DNA from: Candidatus Gastranaerophilales bacterium
GTDB lineage: Bacteria > Cyanobacteriota > Vampirovibrionia > Gastranaerophilales > Gastranaerophilaceae
Assembly (NCBI GenBank): GCA_944324455.1
Contig: CALUWJ010000001.1
Coordinates: 88,827-152,826 of the forward strand
Direction of reading: 5' to 3'
Length of the DNA: 64,000 bases
The notes under the pieces were generated by a model, which was not told the origin of the DNA, did no database searches, and saw nothing but the letters and a program-made list of their open reading frames with translations. Shown piece by piece: positions 16,735 to 25,975 of this stretch. A program made the translations under genes and the position numbers. Within the stretch, counting starts at the first letter, position 1, and every line of letters begins with the position of its first letter.

Positions 16735-19308
16735 TTACGCTTTTATGAACTTGAATTCGTCATCTGTATAATCGATTTTTATTTTATCTCCATCAGAAAA
16801 TTCACCTTTTAATAATGCTTTTGATAAAGGATTTTCAATTAATTGTCTTATTGTTCTTTTTAATGGTCGAGCACCATACATCGGATTATATCCAACAATA
16901 GCTAAATGCTCTTTTGCTTCTTTAGTTATCTCAATTTCAATTTTTCTTTCTTCTAATAATTTTTTCAAATATTGAATTTGAATATCAACAATTTTTGATA
17001 AATCTTCTAATTTCAAAGCTTCAAAGAATATTGTTTCATCAATTCTATTTAAAAATTCAGGTTTAAAATATTCTCTTAATTTTTGAGTTATTTCTTCTTT
17101 TATTTGTTCGCTATTACCGATATTACCTTTAAGGGCATTATCCAAAATAATATTTGAACCAATATTAGATGTTAGAATTATTATTGTATTTTTAAAATCA
17201 ACGGTTCTTCCTCTTGAATCAGTTAATCTACCGTCATCAAAAATTTGAAGCATAATATTAAATACATCAGGGTGAGCCTTTTCGATTTCATCAAAAAGAA
17301 TAACTGAATATGGTTTTTTTCTAACAGCTTCCGTTAATTGTCCGCCCTCATCATAACCAATATATCCCGGAGGCGCACCGATTAATCTTGCTACTGAATG
17401 TTTTTCCATATATTCAGACATATCTATTCTAATCAAACTGTTTTCATCTAAAAACATAAATTTAGCTAATGCTTTAGCTAATTCTGTTTTACCAACACCG
17501 GTTGGACCTAAAAACAAAAATGTTCCTATTGGTCTTTTAGGGTCAGCTAAACCGCTTCTGGCACGTCTTATAGCGTCAGATATAACATCAACCGCTTCAT
17601 CTTGACCAATAACTTGCTTATGGATTGTGTTTTCCATATCTAAAAGCTTTTGACTTTCTTCTTCAACAAGCTTTGAAACAGGAACACCCGTCCATTTTGA
17701 AATAATTTCAGCAATATCTTCTTCATCTATTTCTTCTTTCAAAAGAGTATTTTTGTGTTCTTGAATTTTACAGTTTTTTAATTGTGCTTCTAATTCAGGC
17801 AATTTACCATATTGAAGCTTTGCTGCAAGTTCAAGATTATATTCTCTTTGAGCTTTCTCAATTTCGTGTTTAGTTTGTTCAATTTCTGTTTTAATGCCTG
17901 TTTCGCCTTTAATAGATGATTTTTCTTTTTCCCATTGAGTTTTTAATACTTTAGCTTTTTCATTTGTTTCATCAAGCATTTTTTGAACTTTTTGGATTTT
18001 TTCTTCATCATTATCATCTTTTAAAGATTGTAATTCAATTTGCAATTGAAGCTTTTGTCTTTCCAATTTATCCAGTTCTTCAGGCATTGAATCTATTTCA
18101 ATTCTAACAGCACTAGATGCTTCATCAACCAAATCTATCGCTTTATCAGGAAGAAATCTATCTGTTATATATCTTGCTGATAATTTAGCTGCAGCAACAA
18201 GCGCGGAATCTTTAATTCTTATACCGTGGTGAACTTCATATTTATCTTTCAAACCTCTTAAAATTGAAATAGTATCATCAACAGATGGTTCGTCAACTAA
18301 AATAGGTTGAAAACGACGCTCTAGCGCAGGGTCTTTTTCAATATATTTTCTATATTCATTAATTGTTGTTGCACCCACTGTCCTGATTGTTCCACGAGCA
18401 AGCATTGGTTTTAAAAGGTTTCCGGCATCAGATGTACCCTCTTGACCACCCGCACCAACAACTGTATGCAATTCATCAATAAACATAATGATTTGACCAT
18501 CTGATTTTTCAACTTCTTTTAAAACTTTTTTAAGCCTTTCTTCAAATTCTCCTCGATATTTAGCACCTGCAATCAATGCGCCCATATCAAGAGAAATTAG
18601 GGTTGTATTTTTCAAGCTTTCAGGAACATCACCTCTTATAATTCTTTGAGCTAAACCCTCAACAATAGCAGTTTTACCAACGCCTGCCTCCCCTATTAAA
18701 CAAGGGTTATTTTTACTTCTTCTATTTAAAACTTGAATTATTCTTCTTATTTCTTCATCTCTACCGATAACAGGGTCAAGCTTTCCGTCTTGAGCAAGTT
18801 TTGTTAAATCAACAGAGAATTTTTCTAATATTTTAAAATCTTCATCAGCATTTTTTGTATCCACTTTTTTATCCCCCCTTATGGTTTTTATGGCGGTCAA
18901 TATTTTCAAGTCATTCAGTTGATATTTTTCTATTATTCTTTTTAAATCCAATTCATCAGAATTAACAATAGCCAATAAAAGATGTTCAGGTGAAACAAAA
19001 CTATCTTTCATTTCCTTTGCTTTTTTATTTGCCAATTCAAACATCTTTAAAGAGTTTTGACTAAAAAATATTTTATCTGTAATTTCGGCAGTCTTAGCTA
19101 AACCATTCATGATATTACTTACATCAGAAGTAAATAAATTAGTATTTAGTTTTAGCTCTTGAAACAAATTCACAACACTATCAATATTGGATTGCGTCAT
19201 TCCAAACAAAATATGCACAGGTTCAATCAAAGTATTATGATTTTCCATAGCTATATTTTGAGCATTATAAATTAATTCCTTAGATGAATCAGTAAAATTA
19301 TCAAACAT
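16735..19308 (-). CDS. clpB: Disaggregase chaperone ClpB
   Basis: 857 aa hexameric AAA+ chaperone that, with DnaK, pulls proteins from aggregates. Order: N-domain with two Clp-N repeats (1-145), NBD1 with Walker A GEAGVGKTAIVEG and Walker B IIMFIDELHTVVGAG, the coiled-coil M domain (about 400-530, KLERQKLQLQIELQSLKDD), and NBD2 with GPTGVGKTELAKAL and VILFDEIEKAHPDVFN. The arginine fingers follow (ALERRFQP). No ClpP-binding IGF loop is seen, as expected for ClpB. Length is standard. Monocistronic; I saw no CIRCE or sigma-32-type element upstream. Confidence 0.96.
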   Translation of the reverse strand: MFDNFTDSSKELIYNAQNIAMENHNTLIEPVHILFGMTQSNIDSVVNLFQELKLNTNLFTSDVSNIMNGLAKTAEITDKIFFSQNSLKMFELANKKAKEMKDSFVSPEHLLLAIVNSDELDLKRIIEKYQLNDLKILTAIKTIRGDKKVDTKNADEDFKILEKFSVDLTKLAQDGKLDPVIGRDEEIRRIIQVLNRRSKNNPCLIGEAGVGKTAIVEGLAQRIIRGDVPESLKNTTLISLDMGALIAGAKYRGEFEERLKKVLKEVEKSDGQIIMFIDELHTVVGAGGQEGTSDAGNLLKPMLARGTIRTVGATTINEYRKYIEKDPALERRFQPILVDEPSVDDTISILRGLKDKYEVHHGIRIKDSALVAAAKLSARYITDRFLPDKAIDLVDEASSAVRIEIDSMPEELDKLERQKLQLQIELQSLKDDNDEEKIQKVQKMLDETNEKAKVLKTQWEKEKSSIKGETGIKTEIEQTKHEIEKAQREYNLELAAKLQYGKLPELEAQLKNCKIQEHKNTLLKEEIDEEDIAEIISKWTGVPVSKLVEEESQKLLDMENTIHKQVIGQDEAVDVISDAIRRARSGLADPKRPIGTFLFLGPTGVGKTELAKALAKFMFLDENSLIRIDMSEYMEKHSVARLIGAPPGYIGYDEGGQLTEAVRKKPYSVILFDEIEKAHPDVFNIMLQIFDDGRLTDSRGRTVDFKNTIIILTSNIGSNIILDNALKGNIGNSEQIKEEITQKLREYFKPEFLNRIDETIFFEALKLEDLSKIVDIQIQYLKKLLEERKIEIEITKEAKEHLAIVGYNPMYGARPLKRTIRQLIENPLSKALLKGEFSDGDKIKIDYTDDEFKFIKA

Positions 19309-19385
19309 AATAAAACCTCTGAAAATATTTCTTATATTTTCATTTTATAAGGATTTTTTGAAAATCTTTCAAAATTAATCTTATT

Positions 19386-21941
19386 TTAATGTTTTACAAT
19401 ATTTAATAAATCCAAATACTCATGAACAGGACCCTTGTTATCAGGCAATATCCAGCTAAAATCTTCTTTTATTGAATCATTGACCATTGATTGATATTTT
19501 TCTTTATCTTCAAAATATATTTTCAGTGCTTCTTTCATTGCCATATAAAATTCTTCTGCGTTCATTTTATCGCATTTATCCGTTAGAATACCATTAAATT
19601 TGCCGTCCCTGTTGACAGTATCTGCTATGCCGCCGACATTTGAAGCTATAACAGGTGTTCCAAGCGCCAAAGATTCACTTTGCACCAGTCCACAAGGTTC
19701 AAAAATACTTGGAATCATAAAGAAATCACTTGCAGCCATTATAGCAGGCAATGGCGCATAACCATGAGCAAAAACTACTCTATCATTATCTTCTTTTGAT
19801 AATCTATTATCTTTTAAATCTTCGATTATTTTTCTTTGGGTGCCGCCTTCGCCATCTTGTCCTGCAATGTAGAAAATCGGCTTTTCATACCCTTCAAAAT
19901 CATAATCCCAATTTTCAAATAAAAGCTCTATTGCATCACATAAAACATCAATACCTTTTTGGGATACCAGTCTTCCGCCTGATGATAAAATAGGCACATT
20001 TTTAAAATCTTCTTTTTTTATTAAAGGCAATTCGCTTCCTTGTTCTCCCTCATAAAATTCCAAAGATGAAAGATTTTTCACTTTTTCTATTTCTTCATCT
20101 GTGCAGTGTTCTGATTTTGTAAAAGGAAGGATGTATTTATTATAAAAATCTATTTTATTTTTATTTCTTGCTTCCATTAATTTTTTTTGCGGTGTTTTTT
20201 TATTATATGTCTTAAAAACAACATTCGTCTGTTTTTTTATTTGGGGCGCTTTAGCTTCAATAGAAATATTTTTAAAATCGTTTCCATTTATAATTCCAAC
20301 TAATTTACCTGCTTTTTCCTTTTGAACCAATGCCCATTGCAGCATATAAGATAAATCTCTGTGTTTAGGTGAAATTAATTCTTGGGCGTAGTTTTTTGAA
20401 ACAGGACAGAAATAATCACTCAAAATTATTCCCATATTCAAAAAATTAACATAATTATCATAAGAGTTTTCATAATTCAACAAAAGCGCGTTATCAAGAA
20501 CTTTTAATCCTTCATCATTTTCATCTATTCTTTCTGTATGAACTTTTGCATTTGAAACTATGTCATAAGCATATTTATCAAATAATGTATTTAAAAGATT
20601 AGATGCAGTTGCTCTTTTTTGATAAAAATTATTGTTATTTTGAGATGAACCTTGATACATCACATTATGTCCAATAGCAATAATATTCATATCCCTTAAT
20701 TTTTGTGCAGCATCATCACTCAATTGACCATAAGCATTTTCAAAACTTGATTTATAGCGCATTAAAGCTGCAGTAGGGCTTGCCTGCCAATCATTTAATA
20801 TCATTGCATCAGGTGCTTTTATTTTATTTAGCGCTTCATTTGAATATATTTTCAAATCCTTTGAAGCCTTAAAACCATCCATTTTTATTTTTGCTAATTC
20901 ATAAACAGCTTTTGACATTATTGCAAACTTTTCGTTTTCTTCTGTTTTTGAATTTGTTTCATAAATTGTGCCGTCAAAATAGTTATCACATTTTATGAAA
21001 ACTAATTTTCTTTCATTATTGTTTTCATCAACATCAGTATTTAAATATAGTTCAACATTAACAGGTTTAATATTTCCGTTTTTGTATGAATCCATTTTAA
21101 ATGAGAGCATTTTTTCAAGCTCTATTTTTTTACCTTTGTAATTATAAATATATTTCCCATCTTCTTCGCTAAAAGTTGAAATTCCGTTATTTAAATACAT
21201 AGGAACAAATGTCGGCATATCTATTCCTAATTTTGTTGAATTGTTTCTAATTTCAGGAGGAACAGACCCTAAACCGCCCTCTTTAATAGGAGCAAATTCA
21301 GATGTCACAGACCAAACAACGGGGTTTTCTTTTGATATTTCAATCGGTTTATCAGTTGATGTCAGTTTATTAAATGCAATTTCTTGCGTATTTAAAATTG
21401 CTTTTTGATACTTCTTGGAGTTTCTGTTTAGTGCATTATTTTCATCTAAAAGTCTTACTCCATAAAAATCTTTAGTATATTTTTCATTTGTTGAATTAAT
21501 TGTATTTGATTTAAGATTATCTATTTCTTCACGAGCGCCATAAGAAGCTTTTTGTAAAGGTGTTTCACCATTTATTATGCTATCAATAATATTTTCTTTA
21601 TCTTCTTTTGATAATCTTTTAGCTTCATACCCGCTAATTCCTGCTAATGCTAATAAAGCAAGCCAAGATTTATCATCTTCTTTTTTAGATATAACTCCTT
21701 TTACTTTTTCTTTTATTTTTTCAAAATCAATTTTTTGATTATTTAATGAAAGACGACCTAAATAAAACCCGCAGGTTAGGGCAAGCATACCCATTAAAAC
21801 GAAAGGAGTCTTTTTTATTTTTGGGCGGTTGTTTTCATTTTTATTATTTTTATAATTTTGCTTTCTAGAATTAAAAGAAGCTTTTTTGTAGGATTTTTGA
21901 AAAGAAATTTGATTAGTATAAATAGGTAGAGAAACTTTCAT
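19386..21941 (-). CDS. glgA: Glycogen synthase-like glucosyltransferase with N-terminal membrane extension
   Basis: 851 aa. The catalytic part (about 205-845) is a GT5 starch/glycogen synthase. It has SEFAPIKEGGLGSVPPEIR (the family KxGGL loop that binds ADP-glucose), NDWQASPTAALMRY, GGRLVSQKGIDVL, and the C-terminal PSIFEPCGLVQSESLALGTPVIASNVGG with its conserved EPCGL acid. The roughly 200-residue N-terminal extension is not part of known GlgA: it holds the ISFQKSY motif, a basic linker, a hydrophobic helix (PFVLMGMLALTCGFYLG) and a second weakly hydrophobic one (WLALLALAGISGY). About 100 extra residues also interrupt the catalytic domain. No other glycogen genes adjoin it. Confidence 0.85.
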   Translation of the reverse strand: MKVSLPIYTNQISFQKSYKKASFNSRKQNYKNNKNENNRPKIKKTPFVLMGMLALTCGFYLGRLSLNNQKIDFEKIKEKVKGVISKKEDDKSWLALLALAGISGYEAKRLSKEDKENIIDSIINGETPLQKASYGAREEIDNLKSNTINSTNEKYTKDFYGVRLLDENNALNRNSKKYQKAILNTQEIAFNKLTSTDKPIEISKENPVVWSVTSEFAPIKEGGLGSVPPEIRNNSTKLGIDMPTFVPMYLNNGISTFSEEDGKYIYNYKGKKIELEKMLSFKMDSYKNGNIKPVNVELYLNTDVDENNNERKLVFIKCDNYFDGTIYETNSKTEENEKFAIMSKAVYELAKIKMDGFKASKDLKIYSNEALNKIKAPDAMILNDWQASPTAALMRYKSSFENAYGQLSDDAAQKLRDMNIIAIGHNVMYQGSSQNNNNFYQKRATASNLLNTLFDKYAYDIVSNAKVHTERIDENDEGLKVLDNALLLNYENSYDNYVNFLNMGIILSDYFCPVSKNYAQELISPKHRDLSYMLQWALVQKEKAGKLVGIINGNDFKNISIEAKAPQIKKQTNVVFKTYNKKTPQKKLMEARNKNKIDFYNKYILPFTKSEHCTDEEIEKVKNLSSLEFYEGEQGSELPLIKKEDFKNVPILSSGGRLVSQKGIDVLCDAIELLFENWDYDFEGYEKPIFYIAGQDGEGGTQRKIIEDLKDNRLSKEDNDRVVFAHGYAPLPAIMAASDFFMIPSIFEPCGLVQSESLALGTPVIASNVGGIADTVNRDGKFNGILTDKCDKMNAEEFYMAMKEALKIYFEDKEKYQSMVNDSIKEDFSWILPDNKGPVHEYLDLLNIVKH

Positions 21942-22151
21942 AAAAAACCACCTTGCAACACATTAATATATAACACAATCTTAGTAAAACCAGTTTAATA
22001 TGAAAAAAAATCCATGGCAATCAATAATCAACTTTTAACACTAAAGGCTATACTTTATATCTTATTTTCTTTCTTTTAGCTGGCATTCATACAAAACTTG
22101 AAAAAGAAATATTTGTTGTTTGTTAATTTCTTTATTAAGATTTCGTAACAT

Positions 22152-22178
22152 AAAGCCTTGCAATTTTTGCAAGGCTTT
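22152..22178. terminator. Hairpin downstream of the M16 peptidase gene
   Basis: Perfect 10-bp stem AAAGCCTTGC/GCAAGGCTTT with a 7-base loop in the 278-base gap between the peptidase and glgA-like genes. The T-tail on the minus strand is poor, so termination efficiency is uncertain. The rest of that gap is AT-rich sequence presumably holding the glgA promoter. Confidence 0.6.
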
Positions 22179-22219
22179 ATGATGGGTTAAATTAATATAT
22201 TTAGATATATATTAATTTT

Positions 22220-24832
22220 TTATTTTTTTTGCTTTACAACAGTGTAAATATATGGCTTTGAAAAATATTTATTTGCTATTTCAATAACATCACTTTGAGA
22301 TACTTCCATTATCATCTTTTTATATTCATCAAAACCATTTAAGCTTTTACCCAAAATATTATACCAGCTCAAAAGGTCAGCTTCTGCCATATTTGTTTCT
22401 AAAGACATCAACAATTGACCCAAAATTTTATTTTTTGCATCATTTAATTCTTGAGTTGTAGTCATTTCTGTTTTTAAAATTTCAATTTGTTCTAAAATAC
22501 CTTGTTTTGCTTTATCTATACTTTTTTCATTTGTCCCGATATAAGCAATAAAGGCGCCGTCTTTCATATTTGTATTAATTGTTGAGCCAACAGTATAAGC
22601 TAAGCCTTGTTCTTCTCTTAATTTTCTAAATAATCTGCTTGACATTCCTTCGCCTAAAATTGCATTTATTACATTTAGAGTTGCAATATCTTTTCTGTTT
22701 TGAACAGAACAAATTTTATATCCTAATGCCATCCAATTTGCTTGAACTTCATCTTTATATAGGGTTGTTTGAATATTATTTGAGGGTCTATAAGGTGTAT
22801 ATTTATAATCAGCATAAGAGAATTTTTTAGCATTTTTAGGTTTTTTAATAATTGAATTTAATTTATCAACTAAATAATTTTCATCAATATCACCAACAAC
22901 AGCTATAGTCATATTTTCAGGGTTAAATATATTTGAATAATATTCAACAATATCATTCCTTGTAACCTTATTAATGTTATTTAAAATGAATGTTGAATTT
23001 TGACCATAGATTGTATTCAAGAAAGCCAATTTTTTAAATTCATCAAAAACATAGCTTGATGGGCTGTCTGAAATTCCTTTTGTTTCTTGAATTGTTCTTT
23101 GTTTAACTTTTTCTATTTCACTTTCAATAAATAAAGGCTTATTCATAACCTCATCAAGTGCAATTAGGGCTTTATCAAGATTATCTTTTGTTGTTTGTAA
23201 AACAATTGAATAAACATCATTTGTTAAATTCAAACCTAATTTTATCCCATTTTCATCTAAGAATTGAGCTAATTGAGCATTTGTATAATTTTGTGTTCCC
23301 GCTTTAGCACATAATGCGCTTAACATTGCGCTCAGCGGCTTTTTTTCAACCGCTTTTGAACCTTTAATTGAAATATCGATAGCAATTATAGAATTTGTTT
23401 TTTTGTTTTTGGTTATTAATGTTGCACCGTTTGGCATAAGAACTTTTTTGGCGGCGTCTTTTTGTTCAATTAATTTTACTTCGTTATTATTTTGTTGCTT
23501 TTTAATATCTGCAACTTTTTTAAAGTTGCTTGGATGAACCGTTGAAATTACATATTTATCAAGCAAAATATACTTTTTTGCCATATTTATAATATCTTGT
23601 TTTGTAACTTTATCAATGTTTTTTAAATAATTTTCATAAAAATTTTCATCCTCCAAGAAAGTGAAATCATAACCTAGGTCATCACTAATATTTGAAATTG
23701 ATTCACGTGAATAATATGTATCAGTTTTAATCATGTTTTTAGCTTTTGAAATTAGATTTTCATCAAAATCACCATTTAAAATTTTCTTTAGCTCAGAAAT
23801 AATTTCTTTTTCAACAAGCTCTTTTTTATCAGGCTCCATTGTTGAATAAATATAGAATATTCCGCTATCTTTTTGAGAATAATTTCCTGCTGAAATCGAT
23901 AAAACAAGCTGTTTATTTTCTTTTAATTCACTATTTAAAATTGAACTTTTTCCGCTTGCTAGAATTGTTGATAAAACGTCAAGCGCGTACATATCAATGC
24001 TATCAGAGAATTTTGGAGCTAAAAAACCAATCAACATGTGGGTTTTATTAATATCCATGGCTTCATCCATACGCTCAATTTTATCAAGCGGTTTAACTTT
24101 CGGATATTTTATTTTCGTTTGTTTCATTTTTTGTCTTTGATTAAAAGCAGCTTCAACTTTTTTCAAGGCATCTTCTTTATCAACGTCACCGACAATTACA
24201 GTTGTGTAAGCATCAGGAGTGTAGAATTTATTAAAATAATCTAAGATTTCTTCTCTTGTAACTGTTTCAATAACTTCTTTTTTACCTATCACCGTTCTTT
24301 TATAAGGGTGATTTGATTTTGAATATAGCGCAGTATATAAATTATCAAACATGCGATTTTGCGGACTGTCTTTTGTTTTTGAAATTTCTTCAATTACAAC
24401 AGGACGCTCGCGCTCTAATTCTTTTCTTGGTATTAAAGGATTTTGAAGCATATCAGCATGCAAATTCAAAGCTAAATCAAAATCTTTTGATGGAATTTGA
24501 ATATAATAATGAGTATAATCTTTGCTTGTTGCAGCATTTACTGTGGCACCTTTAGAATCTAAAATTTTATCCATAGCGCCTGTCGGATATTTTTTTGTTC
24601 CTTTAAAGAATAAATGCTCTAAAAAGTGGCTTATACCGTTGTTTTTATCATTTTCATTAATTGAACCTGTATTTATCCAAGTATCAATTTTTACAATAGG
24701 ATTATCTTTTACTTCTTTTATTACAACCTTTTGCCCTGATGGAAGTTTTGTGACGCTCAAACCTTCTTCAAGACCATAAGCTATATTAAAACCAAGAAAC
24801 AATGCTACTATAACTATCGATAATTTTTTCAT
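22220..24832 (-). CDS. Secreted M16-family zinc peptidase (two tandem M16 units)
   Basis: 870 aa with a signal peptide (KKLSIVIVALFLGFNIAYG). The first half has the inverted zinc motif HFLEHLFFKGT (HxxEH) near residue 64 and the downstream glutamate region. The second half repeats the M16 fold without the zinc motif but keeps RLFRKLREEQGLAYTVGS, the R/Y pair used to bind the substrate C-terminus. This active-plus-inactive arrangement is typical of pitrilysin and PqqF-like enzymes. It overlaps the radical SAM gene upstream by one base, so the two products are made together. Substrate unknown; peptide maturation or periplasmic peptide degradation are the main options. Confidence 0.9.
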   Translation of the reverse strand: MKKLSIVIVALFLGFNIAYGLEEGLSVTKLPSGQKVVIKEVKDNPIVKIDTWINTGSINENDKNNGISHFLEHLFFKGTKKYPTGAMDKILDSKGATVNAATSKDYTHYYIQIPSKDFDLALNLHADMLQNPLIPRKELERERPVVIEEISKTKDSPQNRMFDNLYTALYSKSNHPYKRTVIGKKEVIETVTREEILDYFNKFYTPDAYTTVIVGDVDKEDALKKVEAAFNQRQKMKQTKIKYPKVKPLDKIERMDEAMDINKTHMLIGFLAPKFSDSIDMYALDVLSTILASGKSSILNSELKENKQLVLSISAGNYSQKDSGIFYIYSTMEPDKKELVEKEIISELKKILNGDFDENLISKAKNMIKTDTYYSRESISNISDDLGYDFTFLEDENFYENYLKNIDKVTKQDIINMAKKYILLDKYVISTVHPSNFKKVADIKKQQNNNEVKLIEQKDAAKKVLMPNGATLITKNKKTNSIIAIDISIKGSKAVEKKPLSAMLSALCAKAGTQNYTNAQLAQFLDENGIKLGLNLTNDVYSIVLQTTKDNLDKALIALDEVMNKPLFIESEIEKVKQRTIQETKGISDSPSSYVFDEFKKLAFLNTIYGQNSTFILNNINKVTRNDIVEYYSNIFNPENMTIAVVGDIDENYLVDKLNSIIKKPKNAKKFSYADYKYTPYRPSNNIQTTLYKDEVQANWMALGYKICSVQNRKDIATLNVINAILGEGMSSRLFRKLREEQGLAYTVGSTINTNMKDGAFIAYIGTNEKSIDKAKQGILEQIEILKTEMTTTQELNDAKNKILGQLLMSLETNMAEADLLSWYNILGKSLNGFDEYKKMIMEVSQSDVIEIANKYFSKPYIYTVVKQKK

Positions 24833-25962
24833 TATTTTTCCTCAATATTTCTGACTTTTGCTTCACAACACATCTGACAAGATGAAAATATTTTTGAATA
24901 TTTTAGATTTTTTCTAAAACATTTGTATTTTGGATTATTTATAATATCAATTATTTTTTGTTCTTTTACATTACCCATTTTATATGATAAACAAGGATAA
25001 ATATCCCCTGATGGATTTATTATTGTATTTGAAAAAGGATATAAACAAGGATAATAAATTTCTCTAATATCTTTTTTATTATATTCCTTAAAAAATTTTT
25101 CAATTAATTTTAACTCTATTTTAGGGTCTTTATGGTCAAACTTTGGCGCAAAACGAATCTTTGTTTTGGAATATTTTTTCATTTTATTTAATTCAAGATA
25201 AATTCTTTTAAATTCATCTAAATCAAAATATAATTCAATCGGATAATCAGGCCTATAAAAAACTTCATCAAAATTATCAAATAAAGTTGAATTTTGTTTT
25301 AAATTATTGTTTCTTAAAAAAGATATGGATAAAAACTCAAACCCTTGATTTGTGCAATATTCATATAATTTTAAAATATCTTCAAGGTTATCTTTTAAAA
25401 CAATGGTTTTAATATCAATCATTAAATTTGAGTTTGAAAAAATAATTTGTTTTTTTAATTCATCTAAATTTTCTGTTATTTTTTTAAAAATACCTATTTT
25501 GCTTCTGTTTTTATCGTGGTTTTCATTCCAACCATCCAATGAAACACTCAATAAAAGCATTTTTGATTTAATAAAACTACTTATTATTTTTTCATCAATC
25601 AAAACCCCGTTTGTTACAACATTAACTTTTCTTAAGACCTTTCTTGAGGCATATTCTAAAATTTCACAAAAATCTTCTCTAATTAAGGGTTCACCCCCAA
25701 CTAAAGTAATAAAAGAATAAAATGGAATTTGATTAATAACACTAAACCATTCATCTGTTGTTAATTCTTCTTTTTTTCTGTTTTCACCAACATAACAATA
25801 AGGGCAGTTTAAATTGCACAAATGTGTTAGTTCAAAAAAATACCTAAGAGGCAATAGCGCTCTGCCTGTTTTTTCAAAAAATCTTGAATAGCTGATTTTT
25901 GAATATAAATCTCTTGAAATATCAAAAAGATTAGAGGTATTAAAAATTTCAGAAAATTTCAT
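24832..25962 (-). CDS. Radical SAM/SPASM-domain protein
   Basis: 376 aa. The radical SAM cluster motif is in THLCNLNCPYCYVGE (CxxxCxxC, about residues 52-59), followed by the GGEPL SAM-binding loop. A C-terminal SPASM-like region has CLYPFSNTIINPSGDIYPCLSYKMGNV and a late CQMCCEAKV cluster for auxiliary iron-sulfur centres. Such proteins modify ribosomally made peptides (PqqE, AlbA) or enzyme cofactors (anaerobic sulfatase maturation). It starts 13 bases after recN and overlaps the M16 peptidase gene by one base. No precursor-peptide gene is obvious nearby. Confidence 0.87.
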   Translation of the reverse strand: MKFSEIFNTSNLFDISRDLYSKISYSRFFEKTGRALLPLRYFFELTHLCNLNCPYCYVGENRKKEELTTDEWFSVINQIPFYSFITLVGGEPLIREDFCEILEYASRKVLRKVNVVTNGVLIDEKIISSFIKSKMLLLSVSLDGWNENHDKNRSKIGIFKKITENLDELKKQIIFSNSNLMIDIKTIVLKDNLEDILKLYEYCTNQGFEFLSISFLRNNNLKQNSTLFDNFDEVFYRPDYPIELYFDLDEFKRIYLELNKMKKYSKTKIRFAPKFDHKDPKIELKLIEKFFKEYNKKDIREIYYPCLYPFSNTIINPSGDIYPCLSYKMGNVKEQKIIDIINNPKYKCFRKNLKYSKIFSSCQMCCEAKVRNIEEK

Positions 25963-25975
25963 ATTTTGATTATAA

